Positions 23,605-32,140 are shown, counted from the stretch's first letter. The stretch: 46,790 bases of DNA from Sphingobacteriales bacterium 44-15 (GCA_001899685.1 MKWG01000035.1:1-46790); one strand, 5' to 3'. A program made the numbers and translations. Notes: generated from the sequence alone by a model not told the origin.

Positions 23605-23670
23605 AGATAGCCACAAGTGCACGAATGTATTTTAATATATTTATTTGTGCATTCGTGGCTTTGTGTATCT
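23605..23670. repeat. Long imperfect hairpin after the Rnk-like gene
   Basis: The left arm (23605-23627; AGATAGCCACAAGTGC then ACGAATG) and right arm (23650-23670; CATTCGTGGCTTTG then TGTATCT) are largely complementary around an AT-only loop of 22 bases. ATTCGTGG recurs at 23701-23708. Ends AGATA/TATCT are perfectly paired. It may be a mobile repeat or act as a bidirectional terminator. Confidence 0.6.
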
Positions 23671-23728
23671 AAAAATCATTCTGCCGTGCGGGACGCTGGA
23701 ATTCGTGGAATATCAAAATAAAATTTGC

Positions 23729-23770
23729 GCAGTTAAATAACTGCATATATATTTGCAGTCAAATAGCTGC
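23729..23770 (+). promoter_or_regulatory. Twin ArsR-type operators with -7 promoter box
   Basis: GCAGTTAAATAACTGC (23729-23744) is a perfect 7-2-7 palindrome. GCAGTCAAATAGCTGC (23755-23770) is an imperfect copy starting 26 bases later. The -7 box TATATTTG (23748-23755) lies between them, so binding would occlude the promoter. The ATG of the ArsR-type gene follows after three bases. The arrangement implies autorepression. A TTG at 23753, in frame, is inside the promoter box and is not a start. Confidence 0.7.
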
Positions 23771-23773
23771 ATA

Positions 23774-24097
23774 ATGGATTTACGAAGAGATGTTTTTCAG
23801 GCAATAGCAGATCCCACCCGCCGGGCTATACTTACCTTGTTAGCCGCTCATGCCATGACGCCGGGCGCCATCGCTGCTAATTTTGATTCGACAAGACAAA
23901 CCATTTCAAAGCATATCCAAATTCTTACCGAATGTGAGCTGCTGAAGCAGGAGCAGAACGGCAGGGAGATTTATTATCATTTCAATCCTAAAAAGATGAA
24001 AGAGATCGCTGATTTTCTTGAGCCTTTCCGCAATATGTGGGACGACAGGTTTAACAAGCTGGAAGCAGTAATGAAACAATACAAATCAAAAAAATAA
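23774..24097 (+). CDS. ArsR/SmtB-family transcriptional regulator
   Basis: 107 residues from the ATG at 23774. A typical winged-helix: [20 protein letters not shown], then [20 protein letters not shown] as helix-turn-helix, [20 protein letters not shown] as recognition part, and [20 protein letters not shown] as wing and dimer helix. No cysteine metal-binding motif (such as CVC) is present, so metal sensing is unlikely. This subgroup is regularly followed by an SRPBCC gene, as here. It heads a three-gene operon (gaps 6 and 15 bases) and likely binds the twin palindromes just upstream. The ligand is unknown. Confidence 0.93.
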   Translation: MDLRRDVFQAIADPTRRAILTLLAAHAMTPGAIAANFDSTRQTISKHIQILTECELLKQEQNGREIYYHFNPKKMKEIADFLEPFRNMWDDRFNKLEAVMKQYKSKK

Positions 24098-24103
24098 CAC
24101 AAT

Positions 24104-24583
24104 ATGGAACGCAAAACAAAAGTGCTTGCCGAAGACGGGAAGCCGGATATACTGATCACAAGGGAATTTGACCTTCCTGTGGAACTTTTATTTAAAGCTT
24201 ATACCGAACCCGGGCTGCTTGAACAATGGATGGGGACCAAAGTACTAAAGCTTGATAATAAGCCATTGGGCGCTTATGCATTTGAAACATCCGACGGGCA
24301 GGGAAATATATTGTTTAAAGCGCATGGCGCCATTCATGATATGGTTGCCAATCAAAAAATTGTGCGCACATTTGAAATGGAAAATGCCGGTTTTGATGTG
24401 CAGCTTGAATTTTTGCAATTTGAACAGCTTACCCCGGATACCAGCAAGCTTACAATTCAAACCATCTTCCGCTCGGAGGCGCACAGGGCAAAACAACTGA
24501 AAATGCCTTTTGCTTATGGCATTAATATGGCGCACGACCGCCTGCAGGAAATTATTCATGCATCAGGTGCTAATAAGCAATAA
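24104..24583 (+). CDS. SRPBCC (AHSA1-like) domain protein
   Basis: 159 residues covering one START/Bet v1-like helix-grip domain. It begins with ILITREFDLPVELLFKAYTE, followed by PGLLEQWMG, which is the standard AHSA1 N-terminal pattern. Later strands include GNILFKAHGAIHDMVANQKI and VRTFEMENAGFDVQLEF. The long C-terminal helix is INMAHDRLQEIIHAS. The fold makes a hydrophobic cavity; the ligand is unknown. The gene starts six bases after the ArsR-type gene and is very likely translated from the same mRNA; it may bind the molecule that the pathway responds to. Confidence 0.92.
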   Translation: MERKTKVLAEDGKPDILITREFDLPVELLFKAYTEPGLLEQWMGTKVLKLDNKPLGAYAFETSDGQGNILFKAHGAIHDMVANQKIVRTFEMENAGFDVQLEFLQFEQLTPDTSKLTIQTIFRSEAHRAKQLKMPFAYGINMAHDRLQEIIHASGANKQ

Positions 24584-24598
24584 CCAAAATCGTGATCA

Positions 24599-25009
24599 AT
24601 GTCAAAACAAAACAACGCTTCAAACAAAAAGCGTACAATTATCTATTGGATTGCTACAGTATGGCTGTCATTGGGAATGACCTCAACAGGAATTGTTCAA
24701 CTGATGAAAATGAAGGAAGAGGTGGATATGATGAACCATTTGGGGTACCCGATCTATTTCTTAACCATTATTGGGGTCTGGAAAATAGCAGGCGTGGTCG
24801 CCGTTCTCATTCCCCGGTTTCCTTTACTCAAAGAATGGGCTTACGCCGGTTTCTTTTTTGTTATGTCAGGCGCTGTACTTTCCCACTTCGCCGCCGGTGA
24901 TGAAGCAAAAACCTTATTCGGCCCTGTTTTGTTGATTACCCTCACTATTATATCCTGGTACTTCAGACCTGAAAGCCGGAAATTACGGCAGCCCGTTAAC
25001 CCGCAATAA
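24599..25009 (+). CDS. DoxX-like membrane protein
   Basis: 136 residues with four hydrophobic segments: about 12-32 (TIIYWIATVWLSLGMTSTGI), 48-68 (YPIYFLTIIGVWKIAGVVAV), 77-95 (WAYAGFFFVMSGAVLSHFAA) and 104-123 (LFGPVLLITLTIISWYF). The short charged stretch MKMKEEVDMMNHLGYP between helices 1 and 2, and the KIAGVVAVLIP segment, are typical of the DoxX/DoxD-like family. Function is not established; integral inner-membrane protein. Third gene of the ArsR-SRPBCC-DoxX operon, a common arrangement in Bacteroidota. Confidence 0.9.
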   Translation: MSKQNNASNKKRTIIYWIATVWLSLGMTSTGIVQLMKMKEEVDMMNHLGYPIYFLTIIGVWKIAGVVAVLIPRFPLLKEWAYAGFFFVMSGAVLSHFAAGDEAKTLFGPVLLITLTIISWYFRPESRKLRQPVNPQ

Positions 25010-25028
25010 TTCAGGACATAGGCTAAGG

Positions 25029-25082
25029 CGCAAGGCATGCCTTGCGTCTACTTACCACTTATCACCTACCACTTACCACTTA
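25029..25082. repeat. 18-bp perfect palindrome and TACCACTTA repeat
   Basis: CGCAAGGCATGCCTTGCG (25029-25046) is fully self-complementary. It is followed by a run built from ACTTACCACTTA- and TCACCTACCAC-type words that ends at the stop codon of the helicase gene. It lies between two convergent genes, so the palindrome may terminate both transcripts, although it has no T-run. Confidence 0.6.
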
Positions 25083-28000
25083 ACTAAACAGGTATTCCAC
25101 ATCTTCCCTCGAAAGGCTCTTCACAAAACTGGAGTCGTCTGCGATCAGGTCCCTGGCAAGTGATCTTTTCTTCTCCTGCAACTGCAGTATCTTATCTTCA
25201 ATGGTATCCTTACAGATCATACGGTAGGCGAAGATATTCTTGGTTTGTCCTATGCGGTGTGTACGGTCAATCGCCTGCTGTTCTACCGCAGGATTCCACC
25301 AGGGATCAACGATATACACATAATCTGCTGCGGTCAGATTCAGACCCACGCCTCCCGCTTTTAGCGAGATAAGAAATACGCGGCAGGTGTCGTCACTCTG
25401 GAAACGGTTGATGGCCCTTTCGCGTTCTGTAGCGGAAGTGCTGCCGTCAAAATATTCAAAAGGCACTTCCAGCGCTTTGAGCTTTTCCTTGATCAGCGCG
25501 AGCATGCCAAGGAACTGGGAAAATATCAGCGCTTTATGATTGCTGATATTCTCTGTGATCTCACGGCCTATCTCTTCGAGCTTTATGGAATGGTTGGGGT
25601 ATGCTTCAGGTTCATTCATGATAGCCGGTGAATCGCAGATCTGGCGCAGCTTCATCAATCCCTGCAGGATCGTCAGTTGAGATTTTGCAATCCCCTGTTC
25701 GTTGATAACACCAAGTATTTTATTGCGGTATTCATTGCGGTAAGCTTCATATATCTCCCGCTGATCGTCCTGCATTTCACAGAAGAGGATGGTCTCTGTT
25801 TTATCCGGCAGGTCTTTGGCCACCTGCTCTTTGGTCCTGCGGAGGATAAAAGGATACAGCAGCTTCTTCAGGTGATCTTTCCTGTCCTGCTCACCGAATT
25901 TGTCAATGGGTGTTGCAAATTCATTCCTGAAATATTCCACTGTGCCCAGCATACCCGGGTTGAGAAAGTTCATCTGGGCATATATATCGAATGTGTTGTT
26001 TTGAAGCGGCGTACCGCTCAGGCAAAGCCTGTTTTTGGCAATAAGCAGTCCGGCTGCCCTGGTAACTTTGCTCTGGGGATTTTTGATCGCCTGTGATTCA
26101 TCAAGAACGACATAGTCAAACTGCATTTCCGTAAGCAGCTTGATATCGCTCCGCAACGTGCCATAGGTGGTTATGATAATATTAGCAGCAGCAAAAGCTT
26201 CCTTATCTCTTGTCCTGTCTCCCCCGTGATGAATAAGATAAGTAAGATCAGGAGTGAATTTTTTTATTTCATTCTCCCAGTTGAACATCAGGGTGGTAGG
26301 GCACACTACTATTGCCCTTAGGGAATGATTGGTATCATTATAGAATTGCAGGAATGACAATGCCTGCACCGTCTTTCCCAAACCCATATCATCCGCAAGA
26401 ATACCACCCCAGCCTACCTCGCTCAGGTAATTGAGCCAGTGATAGCCCGCTACCTGGTAGGGACGCAGCACATGCGCCAGCCGGGCGGGCGGATCTATTT
26501 CCTTAATACGGTTAAACCCGCGAAGGCGGTTATATTTTTCCTCAAGCTCAATCATTACTTCGGTCTCATCTCTCTCGCTGTATAATTCATCAATTACACT
26601 CAGATGATATTTTGACAACCGGAGAGAATTGCTTTTGCTTTCGCCTACCCGGAATAAGAGTGAATATTTTTTTAGCCAGTTCTCCGGCAAAATACCAAGC
26701 GTGCCATCATTCAGTTGCACGAACTGCTGTTTATTGGCCAAAGCGCGTTTTATTTCGGCTATGCTTACCTGTTGTTCCCCGAACACTACATTCACTTTTG
26801 CATCAAACCAGTCTGTACCGCTGCTGATATGGATCTGTGTAGAAGGGCGAGCTGTATTAAAACGAAAGTTTTTCAACACATCAAAGCCCACCACCGGTAC
26901 ATTCATTTCCTTCATGCTGTCCACAAAAAGGAAAAACCAGTTGTTCTTCAGCACATCGGCGCCTTTTAATGCCAGTGTAGCCGCCCCTTCAGGATGAATA
27001 AAATTTGAATGCAGGTTTTCCAGCTTTTTAATGAACTGCATTTCCGCCTGCCTGTCGCGGTGTATCTCAAGTACTTTATCATTGACTGCTATGGTGATGA
27101 TATCTTTTTCGTTGAAACGGGTTTCAAAGCCTTTGTAGGAGAATACCGGCACGAACACGAGGTATTCGCCTTTCTCCTGCAACAATACTCTTATATCAGG
27201 GCTCCCGTCCTTTACTTCATGCACAAGGGTTTTGTCAAATTTTACCTTGTACTCTTTAGTAAGGGGTATGATCTCTTTCTGAAGATAGCCCGGCCAATCT
27301 TCCGAAGGTATTGTAATGACCGGCCTGCCTGAAAATCTTTCTACTTCCGCAATGTCTTCCTGGCGGTTCCAGTTGTAAAAGGTATCGGCATATTTAAAAA
27401 GCATATTACCCGGCCATTCATTTTCCTCAAGGCCTACTTCCGTGCCGTTTACCTGCACATGACAGGACAGCTCTATGTTGTTCTTCTGCGACTTAATGAG
27501 AAAGACCGGGGTTACTACTTCCTCCGACAATTGAGCAGGCCGCAGGTTGGCTGTTACAAAATTCTTTTTTGGAGGTAAAAAGTAAGTAAGGGCACTGTCT
27601 TTTTGCTCATTCAGCAGCTTTATAAGTTTGGGATACCAGTATTCGGTGATAAGAGACCTTGTTTCTTCGGGGAGCTCATCTTCTTCGGAATGAATAATAT
27701 TTTCCCATATCCCGGAGAAGGGGGAATTGCGGCTCACATATTTATTGACCTCGGCTTCCTGCAGCTTTCTTACCTGCTGGAGCAACTGGCGGTCAGATTC
27801 GGGGAAAATATCTGCATTCACAAACTTACCCAGATCCAGCCGTTCTACCTTGCCCGTGAATCCCGTTCCGTCTTCCGCAGCTTCCCCGCTTACTGCATCT
27901 AATGAAAAATATGGATAGGTTTTATTGGATCCGTTAAAAACGAGGCCGATCCGTTGGGCATTGGGCACAGAAACTGCCGTCTCTACTGCTACTTCAGGTT

Positions 28001-28850
28001 CCTTTACTTCTGCTTCTGCCGCCGCCACCGTTCTTGGCTTTGTGGCCTGTGCAACGGGATCCAGCCGCTTGATAGACGGATCCAGCACCCGGAGAAACGG
28101 CTTGCCTTCTTTGTATGCAAACTCAAATTTGCCTGTAAGATCATCTTCCAGCGAATAACCATACGCCTCAAGCAATTTATTCTTTTGTTTATCCCAGTTG
28201 CGTATCGAATCAAAATAATGAGGTCCGTAAGCATTGAGCAATTGCAGGAATACGGCTACTTTGTGCACACATAACGGATGCCCCTGCTCTTCACATTTGC
28301 AGGAAGTATCAAAGTTCCTCTCTTCGTTTTTCTGTAGTACTACGATAAAGGTATCTCCCCCGACAACAAGGCTGGCCTCCACACGCTCGTTTGCCGCAGA
28401 TAAAATGTTCGCCTTCTGAGACCGCATTATTGTCTCTGCCTCGGCATAGCTTTCAGGAGAGCTCAATAGTTTGATCGTCTTAAGATCAATGTCTTTCATC
28501 TTGATCACGGTATGCCGCTGGTGATACAGGATATCTTTTTCTCCAAGAATATTCTTGTCCAGCAGTTCCTGCAACTGCAATAAAGCTGCGGTTTCATGAC
28601 GGCATATATCACCAAGGTTATAAGGGCAGGTGCAACGCACGGAAAGCCCTTTGGGGTCTTTATATTTTTGTATGTATACTTTATAGAAAGTAGCGTAGCT
28701 GTCGTCTTTTACACGAAAAGTGACTGAGCCCAGCAAATCGTCATGCTCAACCAGTTCAACGTATCCGATAGAGTGGATCTTTTTCCCGCGGCGGATTACT
28801 TCGTCTGTACCGTTGTTGTATACAAACTTGATCAGGTGTGGTAAGGCCAT
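25080..28850 (-). CDS. SNF2-family DNA-dependent ATPase/helicase with two SWIM zinc fingers
   Basis: 1256 residues. SWIM-type CxC...CxH sites occur twice near the N-terminus: CTC...CRH (Cys 73, 75, 83; His 85) and CKC...CVH (Cys 184, 186, 194; His 196). A long beta-rich central region of unknown family follows. The C-terminal ~450 residues form a complete SNF2 motor. Motif I is ADDMGLGKTVQ (Lys near 826) and motif II LDESQ in place of DEAH. Motif III is LSGTPLQNN, and the C-lobe has SLKAGGVGLNLTAADYVYIV, PWWNPAVEQQAIDRTHRIGQ. Bacterial SNF2/RapA-like proteins remodel protein-nucleic-acid complexes; the target is unknown. The ATG is the only plausible start. It is monocistronic by layout. Confidence 0.95.
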   Translation of the reverse strand: MALPHLIKFVYNNGTDEVIRRGKKIHSIGYVELVEHDDLLGSVTFRVKDDSYATFYKVYIQKYKDPKGLSVRCTCPYNLGDICRHETAALLQLQELLDKNILGEKDILYHQRHTVIKMKDIDLKTIKLLSSPESYAEAETIMRSQKANILSAANERVEASLVVGGDTFIVVLQKNEERNFDTSCKCEEQGHPLCVHKVAVFLQLLNAYGPHYFDSIRNWDKQKNKLLEAYGYSLEDDLTGKFEFAYKEGKPFLRVLDPSIKRLDPVAQATKPRTVAAAEAEVKEPEVAVETAVSVPNAQRIGLVFNGSNKTYPYFSLDAVSGEAAEDGTGFTGKVERLDLGKFVNADIFPESDRQLLQQVRKLQEAEVNKYVSRNSPFSGIWENIIHSEEDELPEETRSLITEYWYPKLIKLLNEQKDSALTYFLPPKKNFVTANLRPAQLSEEVVTPVFLIKSQKNNIELSCHVQVNGTEVGLEENEWPGNMLFKYADTFYNWNRQEDIAEVERFSGRPVITIPSEDWPGYLQKEIIPLTKEYKVKFDKTLVHEVKDGSPDIRVLLQEKGEYLVFVPVFSYKGFETRFNEKDIITIAVNDKVLEIHRDRQAEMQFIKKLENLHSNFIHPEGAATLALKGADVLKNNWFFLFVDSMKEMNVPVVGFDVLKNFRFNTARPSTQIHISSGTDWFDAKVNVVFGEQQVSIAEIKRALANKQQFVQLNDGTLGILPENWLKKYSLLFRVGESKSNSLRLSKYHLSVIDELYSERDETEVMIELEEKYNRLRGFNRIKEIDPPARLAHVLRPYQVAGYHWLNYLSEVGWGGILADDMGLGKTVQALSFLQFYNDTNHSLRAIVVCPTTLMFNWENEIKKFTPDLTYLIHHGGDRTRDKEAFAAANIIITTYGTLRSDIKLLTEMQFDYVVLDESQAIKNPQSKVTRAAGLLIAKNRLCLSGTPLQNNTFDIYAQMNFLNPGMLGTVEYFRNEFATPIDKFGEQDRKDHLKKLLYPFILRRTKEQVAKDLPDKTETILFCEMQDDQREIYEAYRNEYRNKILGVINEQGIAKSQLTILQGLMKLRQICDSPAIMNEPEAYPNHSIKLEEIGREITENISNHKALIFSQFLGMLALIKEKLKALEVPFEYFDGSTSATERERAINRFQSDDTCRVFLISLKAGGVGLNLTAADYVYIVDPWWNPAVEQQAIDRTHRIGQTKNIFAYRMICKDTIEDKILQLQEKKRSLARDLIADDSSFVKSLSREDVEYLFS

Positions 28851-28995
28851 ACTTTAAAACGTTCAGGATTGCCTTTTGTTCAGAAAAGGCTAATTGGCGA
28901 AATTACGGAAAAAATGCAAGTTGGCGATGAGCAAATAATCAACAGACCATTTCAGACTTAATGCAGCAGTCCGCGGGATACAGAATAGCCTGTCT

Positions 28996-29931
28996 TTATA
29001 AGCTTACTTCTTTAGAAACAATTTTTTTCACATGTTTCATGGAGGATACCTTACCTGAAAGATAGCCTAAAGCCAGCGCCAGTGGATAGTCGCTTATCCA
29101 ATGGACTTCCGTATTCATCATTGCCCATGCCGTTAATCCCATTACCGAATAACCAACAGGTTTGATCCATTTTTTTTCAGGGTAATTACTGCTTAACACG
29201 GTCACTGTCGCCATCATCGTAGCTAAATGCCCTGAAGGGAAAGCATCATATTTGGGAGTGTTTTTCTGGTACTCCCTGAAAGCAGGCAGTGGGCACCAGG
29301 CGCCGCCTTTCGCAGTGGCCACAAAAGGGCTTTCCCTTCCGGATATACGCTTTAATATCTGCGTGGTAACCCCCATGATGATAAAAGTTTCGGCTAAATC
29401 ACCGGCTGTTTGTATAGCGCGGAAGTCGTTTTTTATTTTTCCATATACCCATAATCCGCCGGCTAAGAACATACTCGTCCCTCCTTCCCCCAATTGATAT
29501 AATGCGGAATTAAAGTTTTGGGGATATTTGATGATTTTAGCCTCCCCGATCCTTCCTGCAACACCATAACTGGTAGCATCCGACAAATGTATACTTCTGG
29601 ATATCTGCCTTACATCATCCAACCATAACTGGTCAAGTGGTAATAATATCGCTGTGGAAGCAGCTACCAGCGCCAGACCTTTTAAGTTCGATTTTTGAAA
29701 AGGTGATTTGGCGATCTGCCACATATCATCCGGCAAGTCACGCACAAAATGAAACACACCACGCGAATCAAATACCATTTCATTTTTCCTGTACTGAATA
29801 ACAAGCTTTTTATTCGCTGTGTCAAAGTATTTTATAAATGCCGACGGATGCGCAGGAACAGTATCTGTTTCCTGCGCATAAATAGTACATGATAATAACA
29901 GGGAAAGCAATACACCTATACTCCGGACCAT
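28996..29931 (-). CDS. PAP2-family phosphatase
   Basis: 311 residues with a signal-like N-terminus (MVRSIGVLLSLLLSCTIYAQ). The phosphatase signature is in three parts. The first is LKRISGRESP (about 192-202), a slightly altered KxxxxxxRP. The second is PSGH at 232-235, and the third is EVHWISDYPLA (His 277, Asp 281). The active site histidines are present. PAP2 enzymes remove phosphate from lipids such as undecaprenyl pyrophosphate, phosphatidic acid or lipid A on the outer face of the membrane; the exact substrate is not decided by the sequence. A second PAP2 gene lies just upstream (31 bases), probably in one operon. Confidence 0.9.
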   Translation of the reverse strand: MVRSIGVLLSLLLSCTIYAQETDTVPAHPSAFIKYFDTANKKLVIQYRKNEMVFDSRGVFHFVRDLPDDMWQIAKSPFQKSNLKGLALVAASTAILLPLDQLWLDDVRQISRSIHLSDATSYGVAGRIGEAKIIKYPQNFNSALYQLGEGGTSMFLAGGLWVYGKIKNDFRAIQTAGDLAETFIIMGVTTQILKRISGRESPFVATAKGGAWCPLPAFREYQKNTPKYDAFPSGHLATMMATVTVLSSNYPEKKWIKPVGYSVMGLTAWAMMNTEVHWISDYPLALALGYLSGKVSSMKHVKKIVSKEVSL

Positions 29932-29962
29932 ATATCTTATAATGATTTTATTTTTCTATTTC

Positions 29963-30655
29963 CTATGCAAGCCGTATTACCTTTTTGCTTTTAAAAACTA
30001 TATTTTTAAGCTTCCCGGTAGTAAAATAAGCCAGTTTCGTGGAAATGATCCCAACTCCCGCACCGGCTATAACATCACTCAGCGAATGTCTGTTGTTGTA
30101 CATCCGGAAATAACCTGTAGCGGCAGCACAGGCATACCCTGCCACCCCATATAGTACTGACCGGTCCTTATATTCCTCAAACAACAATTCCGCACCTGCA
30201 AAAGCTGCTGCAGTATGGCCGCTTGGAAAGGAATTGTAAGCCGACTGATCGGGTCTCTGCTGGTGTGTTTGCCTTTTAGCAGAACAAACAATAGTAGTTA
30301 AAAATACATTTGATAAAAGGCATGTTGCTGACAGATCTCTTAAATTACTTTTGCCCCTGATACCTGCCGCACTCAATCCCAGCACGGCAACGCCCGGAGC
30401 ATACTGTATATAATTATCAACATGCGTCCGGGTATAGGCTCCTTTTCTGCAAACCATTTTCTTCAAATCATAATTAAATCTGCCCAGATTGGAATTACAG
30501 ATGGATGTGACGCCATAACTCACCAGCACAGAAGGCAAAATATATTGTTTCCACTTAGATGGCGCTGCTTCGATGGAGTCGGTTTGTTGTGCTATAGTAA
30601 GTAAACCTTGTAAAAGCAGGGAGGATGTCAAAAAAACATGAGGCTTTTTTATCAT
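29963..30655 (-). CDS. PAP2-family phosphatase (lipid phosphatase-like)
   Basis: 230 residues. It carries a signal-like or first membrane segment near the N-terminus and further hydrophobic segments around 84-98 and 155-190. The three catalytic motifs are textbook: KRQTHQQRP (Lys 127, Arg 134, Pro 135), PSGH (144-147) and RMYNNRHSLSD (Arg 184, His 190, Asp 194). This is smaller and closer to consensus than the adjacent paralogue. Membrane phospholipid or undecaprenyl-pyrophosphate phosphatase activity is the family role. It is followed 31 bases later by the second PAP2 gene. The promoter region (30656-30780) is AT-rich, without a perfect -7 box. Confidence 0.92.
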   Translation of the reverse strand: MIKKPHVFLTSSLLLQGLLTIAQQTDSIEAAPSKWKQYILPSVLVSYGVTSICNSNLGRFNYDLKKMVCRKGAYTRTHVDNYIQYAPGVAVLGLSAAGIRGKSNLRDLSATCLLSNVFLTTIVCSAKRQTHQQRPDQSAYNSFPSGHTAAAFAGAELLFEEYKDRSVLYGVAGYACAAATGYFRMYNNRHSLSDVIAGAGVGIISTKLAYFTTGKLKNIVFKSKKVIRLA

Positions 30656-30780
30656 GCAGTCGTTTGTGAGGATTATTAAAGAAATTGAATCTCACATAAA
30701 TATATAAAAGATTTTACACTGAAATACTGCTGTTACCAGTAAGGGGCATCGCGGATAACCAACAACTGAACATGTTATTG

Positions 30781-31512
30781 TTATCCGATACACAGCTTCC
30801 CATCCTTATACAATGGTAATACATTCGCCGTGTCGGGTATAAGGCAATGCTGAATGTCTTTTTCCAGCCCATAAGCGCTTAAGCGCATATAGTGCGATGC
30901 ATTTTTGCTTTTTATGAAGGCGTACAGATCCTGCGCGCCATCTTTGTACAGCGAGTGGGCCATTCCGGAGGAATCGCAGTGGATCTGAAAATGATCTTTC
31001 ACTTTGTCAATCACCGCTCCGGCAAATAATGTGTCCTCAATATTTACCCGGTTTTTCCAGGCGGCGCAGGCGAGGATGACATTTTGCTGCCGGCTGGTTA
31101 AATAATCCACGACCGACGATATATTGGCGAAAGCGCCGGTAATAATGGTTTTAGCTCCTTTTTCAAGCGCCATATACAACAGCCTGGTACCATTGGTTGT
31201 AGTAAGCACTAATGTCTTATGCTCAATAAAATCCCTGCCATATTCAAACGGAGAGTTTCCATGTTGGAGTCCCTCAATCACCTTACCATCACGCTCACCT
31301 GCTGTAATACCGTTTACAGACCTGCCAACCGCTATGCATTTTTCTACGCTGTCAACCGGCATAATGCAACTGGCGCCATTGTATAACGCAGTGGCAATAG
31401 TGGATGTGGCGCGTAATACATCAATGATCACTACAATGGCATCGTCAATATCATAGAGGTGCAAAAGTGCAGGAGAAAGTACGGTATGTAATGTTGGTTT
31501 ATTTGCATTCAT
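30781..31512 (-). CDS. comB: 2-phosphosulfolactate phosphatase family protein (ComB-like)
   Basis: 243 residues from the ATG at 31512. An ATG 51 bases further upstream would add residues encoded by the repeat element, so the inner start is chosen. Family landmarks: VVIIDVLRATSTIATALYNG, then AGERDGKVIEG, FEYG, LVLTTTNGTRLL, VILACAAWKNRVNIEDTLFA and a C-terminal HCLIPDTANVLPLY. ComB hydrolyses (2R)-phosphosulfolactate to sulfolactate, a step in coenzyme M synthesis in methanogens. Bacteria outside that pathway also carry it, in sulfolactate or sulfonolipid-related contexts. No other sulfonate genes are nearby, so the role here is open. Downstream of the SRPBCC gene, with a repeat in between. 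Confidence 0.9.
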   Translation of the reverse strand: MNANKPTLHTVLSPALLHLYDIDDAIVVIIDVLRATSTIATALYNGASCIMPVDSVEKCIAVGRSVNGITAGERDGKVIEGLQHGNSPFEYGRDFIEHKTLVLTTTNGTRLLYMALEKGAKTIITGAFANISSVVDYLTSRQQNVILACAAWKNRVNIEDTLFAGAVIDKVKDHFQIHCDSSGMAHSLYKDGAQDLYAFIKSKNASHYMRLSAYGLEKDIQHCLIPDTANVLPLYKDGKLCIG

Positions 31513-31523
31513 GTATTTCGCAT

Positions 31524-31640
31524 TGTGAAACGTCAGGGGTGAGAGGATGTGGTGAATAGGCAATAGTAAATGGTGAAAAGTGAGAGGATAGACGTGAGAT
31601 ATACACTTTTCGCGTTTCTCTTTTCACGTCTCACGATTTA
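31524..31640. repeat. GTGA/TCAC repeat element, copy 4
   Basis: Includes GTGAAACGTCAGGGGTGAGAGG, GGTGAATAGGCAATAGTAAA, GTGAGAGGATAGACGTGAGA and TTTTCACGTCTCACGATTTA (each quoted in part). GTGAGAGGAxAGACGTGAGAT is shared with copy 5 at 33254. It fills the gap between the SRPBCC and ComB-like genes and would add a spurious N-terminus to the latter. Confidence 0.7.
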
Positions 31641-31650
31641 CATAGCCCCA

Positions 31651-32124
31651 CTATCCCATCACGGTACGCCATTTATCCGATTCGGCGTATTGCCTGATCA
31701 ATTCGTTTCTTTTATTCAGCATTTTCTCAAAATACCCTTTCATAAAAATCCTGCCTACCAGCCCGCCTACGGCATCTCTTGGTTCTTCCATATATACCAG
31801 GTCAATCAGCAGGGTACCATTGTCAACCTCCTTGAAATGATGTTCATGGCGAAAGCTTTTGAGATCACCTTTCACCTGCTCTTCCACAAATTTCTGGGGA
31901 GCATCCATTTCCGTTATCCTCAATGTCATCATCCGGGTTTTACCCAGGTGTTTTGCACTCAGCGTGATGGTGTCACTGACATTGAGGAGAATGCTGCTCG
32001 CATTGGCGGTCAATACTTCACTTCTGCCTTCCAGCGCTTTCCTGAAAACAGTAGTATTTCTTGAAAGATCAAACACGAGCTTTGCAGGGGCTTTGATAAA
32101 GGTGGTAAGATGAATGGAAAACAT
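31651..32124 (-). CDS. SRPBCC-family protein
   Basis: 157 residues from the ATG at 32124; an earlier in-frame ATG would overlap the end of gcvT. Begins MFSIHLTTFIKAPAKLVFDL, followed by SRNTTVFRKALEGRSE, the usual start of the Bet v1/START-like helix-grip fold. Later strands include MMTLRITEMDAPQKFVEEQV and TLLIDLVYMEEPRDAVGGL. It ends with a long helix (FEKMLNKRNELIRQYA). The GRIFMKGYFEKML stretch is typical of the ligand-binding SRPBCC subgroup of Bacteroidota. The ligand is unknown. Located 16 bases after gcvT on the same strand, so probably co-transcribed with it. Confidence 0.85.
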   Translation of the reverse strand: MFSIHLTTFIKAPAKLVFDLSRNTTVFRKALEGRSEVLTANASSILLNVSDTITLSAKHLGKTRMMTLRITEMDAPQKFVEEQVKGDLKSFRHEHHFKEVDNGTLLIDLVYMEEPRDAVGGLVGRIFMKGYFEKMLNKRNELIRQYAESDKWRTVMG

Positions 32125-32140
32125 TGGATCTGATTTTATG

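Noticed and set aside
24592-24900. A 102-codon frame overlapping the DoxX-like gene
   Set aside because: Out of frame with the DoxX-like gene, which has clear membrane helices and the expected operon position.
25047-25082. TACCACTTA-type tandem words considered as a CRISPR remnant
   Set aside because: Units are under 12 bp with no spacers of constant length and no cas genes in the window.
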